64,000 nt of DNA, from contig JAUFSD010000006.1 of NCBI GenBank assembly GCA_033030425.1, positions 1 through 64,000 on the forward strand. The letters are read 5' to 3'. Below are positions 31,666-41,438 of the stretch, piece by piece. The position numbers were made by a program, and so were the translations under genes. This DNA is from Verpa conica (taxonomy: Eukaryota > Ascomycota > Pezizomycetes > Pezizales > Morchellaceae). The stretch's first letter is position 1, and each line of letters begins with the position of its first letter. The notes under the pieces were generated by a model. It ran no database searches, was not told the DNA's origin, and was given only the letters and a program-made list of their open reading frames with translations.

Positions 31666-32227
31666 AAGCGACAACCACAACGAGAAGACGAGTTTTTGAA
31701 ATTTACAACACAACAACAAAGATATTATCAGAGAAAAGCACATTTCCATCATCAGCAGAATCAGGGCTATCCAGCCATCTTCTTTTTACCCAGATAGGAG
31801 TTCTTTCACAAAACTTCCTAAGTTCCTCCCTCAGAAAAGCGCCAAGAAGTGGGCTTTTACCCAATCAGGTGGTGACACAACCTCTCTCTGAGAGTAAGTG
31901 AAGTGTTCATCACCCTAACTCAATAACCAACACAGCTATTATCAAACAGAGAAAGGGATCAGGATCCTGGAGCTCTGTTTGTACAGATACCAAAGTTTTT
32001 CGAATTTGCAGCAAAGGACACATTCCCCTTTGTTTACTTCCTCTGGGAAGCTACCCCACCCCAGAGAGGCTTGGCGTTTCGCTGAAGCAGCTGTTACCCT
32101 ACTGACCAGGCTTGGCAAAGGCTTGGCACAGAAACGAGCAGAAGGATCAAGAATCAAGGGAGATAAGATTAGGAGATTAGGAAGATAAGATAAGATAAAA
32201 CAAGGAAAGGATAAGAAGATAGTCACC

Positions 32228-34888
32228 ATGACAACCAACGTGGCAGCAAAGAACAGGGAAGACCCCCTTGCGGAACTGAGAGACTTCAAAGGAAACACCA
32301 CACAGGCCTTCCAAGTGTTGAAAGGGAGTCTGTCGATTATTTACAGAGCCCAGCTGGGAAGCGGACTCAGGAAAGTATGGGCGAGGAATGCAGAGAAAGA
32401 GTTCGAACTGGTGGACGTTGAGTGCAAGAAGGTCAAGGGAGTGTGGAACATGATGGCAGTAGACTGGAACTGGAGAGCAGGAGAGACTGTTATATCGTGG
32501 AAGGAACTTAAGGACACGGTCGATAACTTTAAGAACTGGAGCGATTACGTCCCCTCCTCCTCCTCCAGCGGGAAGCCCTATACGTGGTCTACCACGTCTA
32601 ATGGTGAACTAGTTAGCGAGATCACACCAGGCTTGAAAGTCGACAGCAACACAGGACTGGGCTTTAAACCCAGGTATACAACAGAACCAGAAGTTATCAA
32701 CTTGATCACGTCTGAGATACAGGAACCCAGGGAACGCGCATCACCCTCTTCTTCCTCCTCCTCCTCCCCATCCCCCGTTCCTCCTTCATCACCACCAGTA
32801 GTACCCGGTCAGGGCAGGGAGTGGTGCAGTCACTCCGAGTGCGGTGACGAGTGCAAAGAAGAACTGATGGAGTTAGAAGGGGATCCAAAGTCGAGCGCAG
32901 CATCAGACAACAATAGCAGTGTGGTAGAGGACACAAGGGACAGCGAAATGACGGATCTGAGCAGTGAGGCGTCAGAACCAACCCTGCCGGACCCAGTCCC
33001 GGAATCCCCAGTAGAAGAGGTGGAGAGAATGTGGGAAGGCTACTCCCTCGAAGAAAGAGTTGAAGTAGGAGTCATGGTAGTTAGAGCGGTCAGGAGCGAA
33101 GTGGCAGAAGCACAAGGGAGCACAGACGGCATGGACATAGACGACCTGGAGGATTGGAGAGAACACCTCCGCGATAGCGAGGAACCCGAATTTATGAGGA
33201 GGGTCATGCAGGTCACAGGCTTGGACAAGGAAATGGAGAAGGCCCCTGCGGGAAAAAGGAAGGAGATGGCTCAGGCGATTGCAGAAGAAACGTGGGACAC
33301 TTGGTGCAACAAAAGACATAAGTATTACACAGGCCCCAAAAAAGTAGTCAGAGACCAGATGATTACCGGCCTCCTCGCCAGCAAACATGCACATGTAGCT
33401 GATCAAGCGCTCGCCAATTACAAAACCAGCCTGGAAATCATAGCCCTTCAGAAGCGGAATAGGAAGGCCCTACAAGAACCTGAGTTTATAACAGGAACCA
33501 ACGACACTGGACCGGCAAGCGACAGTGAAGAGGAGGAGAAGGCCAGCAACGAGGCAGGAGCAGGTATTCCGGAGTGGGGCCTGAAGCTGATGAGTGAAGT
33601 TAGCAGGCTGAGGAAAAAGGTGGCTAAGCTGGAAGGGGAGAAGGAAGCCACCCGCAGAAGGAAGGGCAGAACACCAGAGTGGATTGTAAGGCGTGACCCC
33701 ACAGCAAAGGGGGAAAAGATAACTCGCAATCAGAGCCAGAACCAGAGCCGAGAAAGGAAATCGACACCCTCCCCCTCCACACAACAGCGAACCAAGGCCA
33801 AACCGATGGTAGTGGTTGAAAAGAGGGCAAATTTGGGCACGGGGGCAAACGCAATAGCTTTGGGAAGTGGGGAGGACAGCACCGTGAAAACAGGTAACTG
33901 GAGAGTGGTAGAAAAGAAGGAGATCGAGAGAATGTCCGAGAAGAGGAAGAGAAGGTTGGGGGAGAAAAGAGAGAAAGAGGTTATCGTGGAAATTAGCACC
34001 AAGGGAGAGGAAGATGAGGAGGCACTAGCCAACCTCGGGAAGTCCGAGTATGCGAAGGCACTTAGTGTGAAACCGGAGGAGGTGGTGGGAGTAAGAATAC
34101 TCCCAAAGAGAAATAACAAACCAAGCGCAGTAGTGGTCCAGCTGGTCAACGCAAAGATCGCAGAGTTAGCCAGCAAGACCGATTCCACCAAGTATAAGCT
34201 AGGCACAGGGGTCTCGAAACTCACAGCAGCCCCGAGCGAAGGCCTAGAGATCCTAGGCACCAAGACAAGGGGGGAAGACTGGTTTGGAGTTGTAGTTTTT
34301 GCAGTTGATACCAAGTGGGGCCAGGACCTCGGAAGACTCCAGACCCGCATTGAGAAAGACAACAACACTAGGCTCATGAGAACCCCACACTGGCTTACCA
34401 AAGCGGACACCAAGGGAAGAGGAACTTTGGACCTCGTCCTCCATTTTGCTAGCAAGGAGGCAGCGGAGCAGGCCACCAGAGGGGGGATTAGACTCCCGGA
34501 CCAGTACGATTATTCAGCACAAGGCCTCAAAGTACATCAAGTGAGAGAGTACATCTCCAAGGCAGCAAAGAGAGAAGCCATGTGCAGCACCTGCTGTAAG
34601 TGGGGACATTGGTGGGCGGTATGTCCAGTTCGAGGGCAGGGCAAAGCCGCGGTGTGTGGGATCTGTGCCAGGAGCGGACACGCAACGTATCAACACCCGT
34701 GCGATAAGTCTAGAGAGGGGTGCAACTCTAAAGGGTGGTGCAACAAGGAGGGACACTGGCAAGCAAAGAAGTGCGCCAACTGCGGAGGCCCCCACTCAGC
34801 AAAGTCGCCGTATTGCAAGAAGAGAAAAGAGTACTTTGCGTCTACCATTAGCGACACCCCCACCCCCATACTGTTGAATAAATGTTAG
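32228..34888 (+). CDS. LINE ORF1 protein (Gag-like RNA-binding)
   Basis: 886 aa, starting at an ATG in a CACCATGA context. The N-terminal half is charged, with a Ser/Pro-rich segment (SSSSSSPSPVPPSSPP, about 180-195) and acidic stretches. A short coiled-coil-like part (SRLRKKVAKLEGEKEATRR) lies near 458. The C-terminal end carries three zinc knuckles: CSTCCKWGHWWAVC (about 784), CGICARSGHATYQHPC (about 811) and CANCGGPHSAKSPYC (about 849). This pattern is typical of Tad/I-type LINE ORF1 proteins, which coat the element RNA to form the ribonucleoprotein. It overlaps ORF2 by seven bases. No nonsense or frameshift mutation is seen. Confidence 0.92.
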   Translation: MTTNVAAKNREDPLAELRDFKGNTTQAFQVLKGSLSIIYRAQLGSGLRKVWARNAEKEFELVDVECKKVKGVWNMMAVDWNWRAGETVISWKELKDTVDNFKNWSDYVPSSSSSGKPYTWSTTSNGELVSEITPGLKVDSNTGLGFKPRYTTEPEVINLITSEIQEPRERASPSSSSSSSPSPVPPSSPPVVPGQGREWCSHSECGDECKEELMELEGDPKSSAASDNNSSVVEDTRDSEMTDLSSEASEPTLPDPVPESPVEEVERMWEGYSLEERVEVGVMVVRAVRSEVAEAQGSTDGMDIDDLEDWREHLRDSEEPEFMRRVMQVTGLDKEMEKAPAGKRKEMAQAIAEETWDTWCNKRHKYYTGPKKVVRDQMITGLLASKHAHVADQALANYKTSLEIIALQKRNRKALQEPEFITGTNDTGPASDSEEEEKASNEAGAGIPEWGLKLMSEVSRLRKKVAKLEGEKEATRRRKGRTPEWIVRRDPTAKGEKITRNQSQNQSRERKSTPSPSTQQRTKAKPMVVVEKRANLGTGANAIALGSGEDSTVKTGNWRVVEKKEIERMSEKRKRRLGEKREKEVIVEISTKGEEDEEALANLGKSEYAKALSVKPEEVVGVRILPKRNNKPSAVVVQLVNAKIAELASKTDSTKYKLGTGVSKLTAAPSEGLEILGTKTRGEDWFGVVVFAVDTKWGQDLGRLQTRIEKDNNTRLMRTPHWLTKADTKGRGTLDLVLHFASKEAAEQATRGGIRLPDQYDYSAQGLKVHQVREYISKAAKREAMCSTCCKWGHWWAVCPVRGQGKAAVCGICARSGHATYQHPCDKSREGCNSKGWCNKEGHWQAKKCANCGGPHSAKSPYCKKRKEYFASTISDTPTPILLNKC

Positions 34889-37800
34889 AACAACTCAGAA
34901 TTTTACAACACAACATTTGCGGGTCGACAAATGTGTTTAGTGGGATCTCAGACCAAGGAGAGTATGACATTATAGCAGTTCAGGAACCGTGGATAGGAGG
35001 CAGAGGCGCTGGGGGAGATGTTAGGTGGGATGAAGAGAAGAGTTTTTCTTTAAGTCAAGCAGTTACGAATAGTCACCCAGGGTGGCACAGCGAGTACCAG
35101 ACAACCGAGTATAAACCCAGGGTAGCGTGGCTCGTCAACAAAGCCAGCAAACTGAGCTATAGCATCAGAACCGATATTTGGAAGGATAGCGACGCCAGCA
35201 TTCTTGACATACAAACGAATAAAGGCACACTCAGGGTAGTGAACGTGTACAGTCAGGCACGCAAGGAAGGAAGTCAGTGGTGCGCGAGGAGAATCCCGAA
35301 GGAAGTGTTTAGAGCCAAGAACCTGGTTATTCTAGGGGATTTTAACGCGAAATCAAAGGAGTGGGATGTGGGATGTAAGGAGAATAGGGAAGGAAGGAGG
35401 TTGCTTCACAGAATGACAGCGGAAAAAATGACGTTGCTTAATACTCGGAATCAGTTTACGTGGAAAAGAGTGGTGAAAGGCGAAGTGAGAGAGTCGGTTT
35501 TAGACCTGGCGTGGGCCAGTGAAGCAGTGTATCCGGTGTGCAACTGGGAGGTGCTGACCAGTAGTGGCGCGGGTTCCGACCATGCGGCTATTGGGATATG
35601 CATTTACCTTGAGGCAAAAAGGATACCGGACCCCCTGAGACATCAAATTGACATAAGCAAGGTAAACTGGGACAAGTTTAGAGAGTCCGTCCAGGAGTGC
35701 GCCAGTCAACATAAGGAACAGTGGGCCACAGTCGCAGAAGCCAAAGATGTGGACAGCATGGCAATCCTGTTAGAACAGTGGGTCGGCGAAACACTGAAGG
35801 AGCACACCAAGCCTAAGCAAACAGTTTGGAGGTCAAAGGCGTGGTTCGACGAGCAGGTGAAGGAAAAGAGGAAAGAAGTGACAAGGAAGGACAGGTGGCG
35901 AAAGAGAGTTGAGGTTAGAAGCGAGACCGGGAGAGAGTGGGCCAAAAGGTGTGAGAAGTGGAAAAAAGAAAGGAATGAGTACTTTAGGCTCATAAGAAGA
36001 AAGAAGAAAGAAGCCTGGAGCAAGTTCATAAACGAATCCAAAGGCAAAGATATGTGGAAAGTGTGGAAGTGTGTTAATAAGAGGAAGACAGTTCACACCC
36101 CAAATATTACAACAACAATGGGGAAAGTGTGCGTCACCTTCGAAGACAAAGAAGGCGCCTTTTACGAGTCCCTGTTTCCCAAAGGACGAGAGTACAATCT
36201 TGTCAAAAACACAGCAAGCTCAGCGAAACTAAGCGAAGCAAGCAGCAAAGACGTGAGAAGAGCTGTGTGCGCCCAGTCCCCAAACAGAGCCCCAGGGCCG
36301 GACGGCATTAACAGCAAGGTGTGGAAGGAGTGCTGGCCGATCCTGGGAGGAAAAGTGGAACTTCTCGCCAACACAGCCCTAAGCGAAGGCAAACATCCCC
36401 AGTGCTGGAAGAAGGCAGACGTAGCAGTTATTCCCAAACCAGACAAGGGAGACTACACAGTTACCAAGGCGTACAGACCAATTTCCCTCTTGAGCGTATT
36501 GGGGAAAGGTGTTGAAAGATTGGCAATGGAAGCCCTGAGTCAGATAGGGGAGAAGGGAGCATATAACAAGCACCAGTGGGGAGGCAGGACAGGCAGGTCT
36601 GCTGAAGACTGTGTGCTTACCACGCTGGCATGGTGCGAAGTTAAGAAGCAGGAGGGGAAAAAAGTAGTGCTAGTAGCTACAGACGTAGCTCAAGCTTTCC
36701 CGAATACCCCGGCCAGGGTTTTGGGTAACAGACTTCGAGAACAAGACACCCCCGAGAGCCTGGTAGAGTGGACAGAAAGTTTTATGAGTCAAAGGAAAAT
36801 CAGAATAAAACTTGACGACCAAGTAGGCGAGTGGAGGGTTACACATACAGGCATTCCTCAAGGCAGCCCAGTTTCACCCACGCTGTTTAATTTACACATG
36901 GCGGCCCTACTGGACTATTTAGAAAGCTACATCGAAATACATTATCCAGACGACGCCATCACTCCCACCTTTATCGACGATCTCACGTTTGCAGTAGCAG
37001 GAACCAGCTGGAGCAGAACCCTTCAAATAGTTACCGATCTTGCGAAAAAGGCAGCAGAGTGGGGAAGAGACAAAGGACTAGTGTTTGACCAGGGGAAAAC
37101 AGAGTGGATCAGGCTGTGGTGCAGAGAAGAAATAGGGAGCGAAGGAAAGTTGGAGCTTGAAGAGGGAACAGAGATTGAGGAGAAGAAAATTATGAGATGG
37201 CTTGGAGTGTGGATTGACAGGGGGTTGAATTTCCAAGAGCATCTTGAGATAAAAATTGCGAAAGGAAAGAAAGCGGCGTGGAATGTCTTGGGACTAGTGA
37301 AAGGAGGAGTCGGGATCGGAGATCTTAGAAATATGTATATTTCATGTGCCAGACAGGTCATGGAGTATGCCAGCAGAGTGTGGTGGAAGGGGCAAGCAGG
37401 CTTCGCCAGCAAGCTTAATCAGGAAGCCACTAGAGCCATGCGAAAAATAGGAGGCCATTACAGCAGTGCCCCGTCCAGAGCAGTGCAGATTGAGAATGAT
37501 CTCATTCCAGCCGAACACAGACTCAATCACAGAAGACGGATGGGAGCAATCAAAGCACTCCAAACCTCGCCGAGAGATACACGCCGCAAAGAAGCCGAAG
37601 AAAGGTTGAAGAGAAAGAGTAGAAGAGAGGATCAAGATAGTAGCTGGGGGAGACAGGGGAAAAAAGGAGACAGAAGAACGGGAGTGTGGAAGGAGACCCA
37701 GTGCCTAGTTGAGGAACTGGGAGTGAAAAAGAACAAAATTGAGAAGTGGAAAAGAATTTTTAGGGACGAATTAAATTGGGAAAGAAAGATCAGGCAAGAA

Positions 37801-38886
37801 ATTGAAATTGTAGTCAGAAAGGATTGTGATGAGGAAAGAAAAAGACAGACGGAACGAGTAGAAGCAAGACATGAAGTAATTGTATATAGTGATGCAAGCA
37901 AGGGAGAAAATGGGGTGGGAGCAGCAGTGGTTAGGATTGATTTGGAGGGGAAGAGCATTAGGGAGAAGAAGGTGAATTTGGGAAAGGAAATGGAGATAGG
38001 GGACGCGGAGATGGTAGGGATCAGGGAAGCAGTGAAGCTCGGGGTGGAGTCGGCAAGGAATAGCGGGAGGAAACTGGTCACGGTTAGGTCCGACAGCAAG
38101 TACGCAATTCTGAGGACAATAGTTAGAGAAGCAACCAAGGGAGAGATGCTAGCCGAACAGATCAGGTGGGAGTGCGACTCGGCCAAAGCGGAAGGAATCG
38201 CAGTCAAACTGGAATGGGTCAAAGCCTACGTTGGGATCCAAGGGAATACCATAGCAGACAGACTGGCAAAAGAAGCAGCCTTGGACCCCGTAAGTCGACA
38301 CGCCTTTACATCCTTTGCCTTCTTGGAAGCTAGCTCCAGGCAGAAAGTAGTGAGCGACTGGGAGAGTAGTTACCAAGAGGCCAGGAACCTGGGGCGACAA
38401 GGAGTTGGAAGGCAGTACACCAACTCACCCGCGAGCAGACACAAAGCCAGGTTTCCCAACGATGAGCGCACAGCGAGAACCATCACCACACGACTGCGCA
38501 CGGGACACATTGACTGTGCGGAGTACCTATACAGAATCGGCAAAGCAGAATCCGAGAAGTGCGAGTGCGGAGCCCCCAAAGAATCGGTCAAACACGCCCT
38601 ACTAGAGTGCCCGTTCACAGCAATCAGAAGAGGAATTATTCAAAGGGAACTCGGAATAGACCAAGACCTGACGCTCGACGATATTCTGTATCCAGGAGAA
38701 CCAAAGCATTGGGCCTGGGGAGCCTTGGTGTGGAGAGAGTTTAAGAGGAAGAGAAGCAGGGTGAGGAAGGCGAGGGGAGCTGGAGAGGCAGACGTAGGGA
38801 GAGAAGGGGAAGACAGAGAAGAGGAGTGGGGTTGGGGGGATTTGTGGGAAGAAAGAGAGAGCGTAGTAGGCGGTGAAGCAGAATAG
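34882..38886 (+). CDS. LINE ORF2: endonuclease, reverse transcriptase, RNase H
   Basis: 1334 aa. An APE-type endonuclease occupies about 1-240, with QHNICG, VQEPWI, LGDFNAKSKEW (about 148) and GSDHAAI (about 232). Reverse transcriptase spans about 440-750: NRAPGPDGIN (469), AYRPISLLS (529), ATDVAQAFPNT with the first catalytic Asp (598), GIPQGSPVSP (656), and FIDDLTF as the catalytic pair (697; most families have YADD). RNase H lies near 999-1130 (YSDASKGE, DAEMVGI, RSDSKYA, NTIADRLAKEA). A Cys-His box, CECGAPKESVKHALLEC, sits near 1226. The protein nicks target DNA and copies the RNA in place by target-primed reverse transcription. All recognisable catalytic residues are present. Translation probably depends on ORF1, as stop and start overlap in ATGTTAG. 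Confidence 0.95.
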   Translation: MLEQLRILQHNICGSTNVFSGISDQGEYDIIAVQEPWIGGRGAGGDVRWDEEKSFSLSQAVTNSHPGWHSEYQTTEYKPRVAWLVNKASKLSYSIRTDIWKDSDASILDIQTNKGTLRVVNVYSQARKEGSQWCARRIPKEVFRAKNLVILGDFNAKSKEWDVGCKENREGRRLLHRMTAEKMTLLNTRNQFTWKRVVKGEVRESVLDLAWASEAVYPVCNWEVLTSSGAGSDHAAIGICIYLEAKRIPDPLRHQIDISKVNWDKFRESVQECASQHKEQWATVAEAKDVDSMAILLEQWVGETLKEHTKPKQTVWRSKAWFDEQVKEKRKEVTRKDRWRKRVEVRSETGREWAKRCEKWKKERNEYFRLIRRKKKEAWSKFINESKGKDMWKVWKCVNKRKTVHTPNITTTMGKVCVTFEDKEGAFYESLFPKGREYNLVKNTASSAKLSEASSKDVRRAVCAQSPNRAPGPDGINSKVWKECWPILGGKVELLANTALSEGKHPQCWKKADVAVIPKPDKGDYTVTKAYRPISLLSVLGKGVERLAMEALSQIGEKGAYNKHQWGGRTGRSAEDCVLTTLAWCEVKKQEGKKVVLVATDVAQAFPNTPARVLGNRLREQDTPESLVEWTESFMSQRKIRIKLDDQVGEWRVTHTGIPQGSPVSPTLFNLHMAALLDYLESYIEIHYPDDAITPTFIDDLTFAVAGTSWSRTLQIVTDLAKKAAEWGRDKGLVFDQGKTEWIRLWCREEIGSEGKLELEEGTEIEEKKIMRWLGVWIDRGLNFQEHLEIKIAKGKKAAWNVLGLVKGGVGIGDLRNMYISCARQVMEYASRVWWKGQAGFASKLNQEATRAMRKIGGHYSSAPSRAVQIENDLIPAEHRLNHRRRMGAIKALQTSPRDTRRKEAEERLKRKSRREDQDSSWGRQGKKGDRRTGVWKETQCLVEELGVKKNKIEKWKRIFRDELNWERKIRQEIEIVVRKDCDEERKRQTERVEARHEVIVYSDASKGENGVGAAVVRIDLEGKSIREKKVNLGKEMEIGDAEMVGIREAVKLGVESARNSGRKLVTVRSDSKYAILRTIVREATKGEMLAEQIRWECDSAKAEGIAVKLEWVKAYVGIQGNTIADRLAKEAALDPVSRHAFTSFAFLEASSRQKVVSDWESSYQEARNLGRQGVGRQYTNSPASRHKARFPNDERTARTITTRLRTGHIDCAEYLYRIGKAESEKCECGAPKESVKHALLECPFTAIRRGIIQRELGIDQDLTLDDILYPGEPKHWAWGALVWREFKRKRSRVRKARGAGEADVGREGEDREEEWGWGDLWEERESVVGGEAE

Positions 38887-39005
38887 AGGAGTTGAGGTTG
38901 CGTTTGTTTTTTCTTTTGTTTTATATATTTTTAAGTGTGCAGTGTGCAGTGCGAATACCTTAGCTTCAGGGCTTCATGTATTTATGAACAATCATCATCA
39001 TCATC
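38887..39005 (+). other. LINE 3' UTR with (ATC)n tail
   Basis: A T-rich stretch is followed by AGGGCTTCATGTATTTATGA and then about five ATC units (38991-39005). The AGGGCTYCATGTATTTATGA segment recurs at about 39531, marking a related 3' end. Confidence 0.8.
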
Positions 39006-39018
39006 ATAATATGCTTTA
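39006..39018. repeat. LINE target-site duplication, right
   Basis: An exact copy of ATAATATGCTTTA at 31653-31665. Confidence 0.93.
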
Positions 39019-39524
39019 TGCACAACTAGATATTTATTAGAATTGTAGAACCTTAGATTCGATATTTTCACTGTATTGGGTCATATGAGAGAAATGAGAG
39101 AGTAGAGGGAGCGGGCGGTTTGAGAGAAAGGATTGGCTATTGGTTTTTTGGAGAACTAATTTTATCTACGTATTTAAATTTATAATAGAAGGTTAAATAT
39201 ACTTGATAAAATTATTTTTGCTACTAGTAGGGTTAGGGTTGTTTTGTTGCCTCCTATCGTATTCTCGCGGGCCACTAGCATGACAATTCAGGTAATGGGC
39301 AGCAAATATATCGCTAGAAGAAGTATCTGTATGCTCAGTTTACTAAGGTTAGCGTACTACACTTAAATCTACCACCAGTAGTAAAGTATAAAACCAATAG
39401 ATCAGGAATGTATGCTTACTATACTAACTTTGCATGTTCAGCATGCCGACCTTAGTTAGGATTGAGTGTACAGATGCTGACCCAGTGCAACTGAATCTAC
39501 GGATGCTAATTTCCAACATTCCTA

Positions 39525-39565
39525 ATTAGGGCTCCATGTATTTATGATTCATTCATTCATTTATC
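39525..39565 (+). mobile_element. Truncated LINE 3' end, tail (ATTC)n
   Basis: TAGGGCTCCATGTATTTATGA matches the full LINE's terminal AGGGCTTCATGTATTTATGA and is followed by ATTCATTCATTCATTT, a different tail repeat. It is probably a severely 5'-truncated copy from a sister subfamily. Confidence 0.6.
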
Positions 39566-40309
39566 TTTATTCCAGTGGCCCTAAAGCTTTAATTTACCGA
39601 TGATGGCTATACATTAATTATGATCGATTCGTGCCTCTATCTCAAAACACCAATTACTTTATTAAACCCAAGAACAAGTCTTCTAAAGGTCATTGCTGCC
39701 GAAGAAAATAAAAGACATAATTGAGTCTGCTGAAAGTGTAATAGCCTTCTTCTTGGCTCACTACCGGTGCTTATTTGAGACTTCGGAAATTAAGGTTAAC
39801 AGTGAAGTTAAAGCTCCCTCTCTAGCTTTATGAGATGGTGGATTCGCGATAGAAAATCTACTCCAGCGGTGTTTTAAAGAACAGCTGATACACTGCACAT
39901 TCGAACCTACTAGGCCTATTACCAATTATAGTGCGCTGGGCGTTCTTCTCCTCTTCAAGGGAGTTCTTGATGGTCCTACAGAAATACCCCTACCACCGCT
40001 TAAGTTTTGCTTTAGAAGAGATACTATATAAGTCGCAAGCCTGGAAGCCAGACCGATGGTTGTCACTACACATAAATACAGATAACGTTGCGTTGGTGAT
40101 ATCACTTCAACGTAGGATATCTATTGTTAATTGGGGTATGTAACAGCAGGACCATCCACTACCGAGGCCACAGGAGTGTTTTGTAGTTACTACAAACAGG
40201 CTCTAGGTCAATGACGCAAGAGCCTTCGCCTCCAGGAGCATATACAGGGGCCACGGAGCGCTCTCTGGGGGAGAGACCTATTAAGTCCACAATCTACTCT
40301 ATTTTACCA

Positions 40310-40495
40310 TAGGAGGCGGGGAGACTTAGACCGGGACGAAGAGGGGAGGAGGACGGGGAATAAAAATAAAGAAAAGGGAGAAGGAGTGTTTGCTGGTGTT
40401 ATGTTTTAAATTTTTGTATTGGTTAAATTAGGTTAGAGCCTAGGGCTAGAAGTAGAGGATTACCATAACCGAAAGGCTCATGTAATTAATGAGAA
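40310..40495 (+). mobile_element. 5'-truncated LINE remnant (probable)
   Basis: A purine-rich stretch (GAAGAGGGGAGGAGGACGGG) resembles the end of LINE ORF2. It is followed by a T-rich part and AGGCTCATGTAATTAATGAG, in the place of the terminal GGCTTCATGTATTTATGA. Similarity is moderate, so this is tentative. Confidence 0.4.
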
Positions 40496-41438
40496 ATTTC
40501 TTATTTTTATTTTACCGTAGATCTGCAGTGTGTGTATCAGAGTGATACCTAATAATCCAAACAGCCGGAAAGGTGATAGCTGACTGCAGGGCGGGTTTAG
40601 ATACTTTCTTGTGCTAGTTGATAGTTCCTAAAGAATGATTCTCAGATTTATTGTAGACACAGTAGACACAGACAGAATAATAGGGAGTCCGAAGAATCCT
40701 TGATACTTGGCAGGCACCTTTTCTAATCAATTGCCCTCTCCCCCGGCCAGCTCTCAAACACCCTGTATAGTCAAAGAAACAGTTAACTAACATTAGCTAA
40801 TTGAAACCACACATCCTGCACCCACCCATGTTCTTCTACTATAATACTTAGGTGTTCATTAATATCTCGGAGTGAGGCTACAACCACGTAACCTCACAAA
40901 AAAAAAACAGTAACTCCGGACCAGCGACACAGCAGAATGGCACCTACTGTAACGATCCCATTCAATTTGCTACCCCTATACAGCTTCCTGTTAGATCACG
41001 TGGACAGATCTACATATGATTAGACGCTTCTATTGCTTTTTCTTTGCTCTTGGCAGTCTTTGTCATCATTTCTTTGTTTTAGAGTCCCTTGGATGGCTAT
41101 TCTCTTCGCTCTTGTAGACAGTTTTAGGGCATCAATTAGATAGATAGAGAATCAGCCTATCTACAGACTTCACACTTCCCCCCTTATGTGGCTGTTGTAA
41201 ATATCCACACTGTATAGGTCACTTCTGGTAAAGTTATATATGTGGTTGTAGCCTTATTTTGAAATATTAATGAACGCCTAAGTATATACTGTGTATATAA
41301 CTTACCCTCAACTATCATCTCGCAGTGCATAAAGTCATACTTGCTCGGGGTTCAATCATCTATTCGCTCACAACCCCTACATAGACTACGTAGGACTAAC
41401 TAAAATATACGGTATATCTTACGGTCACGACTTCAAAA

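Larger units (their letters stand above)
31666..39005 (+). mobile_element. Full-length Tad1-like LINE retrotransposon
   Basis: A 7340-bp non-LTR retrotransposon with a 562-bp 5' UTR, ORF1 (32228-34888), ORF2 (34882-38886), a 119-bp 3' UTR and an (ATC)n tail instead of poly(A). A perfect 13-bp target-site duplication frames it. Both ORFs are uninterrupted and all catalytic motifs seen are intact, so it is young and could be mobile. The order endonuclease, RT, RNase H, Cys-His box and the CCHC-bearing ORF1 fit the fungal Tad1 clade. Clade assignment is from architecture, not a tree. Confidence 0.95.
39019..41438. other. Intergenic DNA with LINE 3'-end remnants
   Basis: No gene recognised. A LINE-like 3' terminus lies at about 39525-39565, with an (ATTC)n tail. 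A longer 5'-truncated remnant is likely at 40310-40495. An interstitial AGGGTTAGGGTT occurs near 39229. The rest is AT-rich with short frames. Confidence 0.5.

Noticed and set aside
33730..34476. 248-codon frame on the minus strand of the LINE
   Set aside because: It is antisense to the intact ORF1, and its Ser/Leu-rich composition mirrors the Lys/Glu-rich coding strand.
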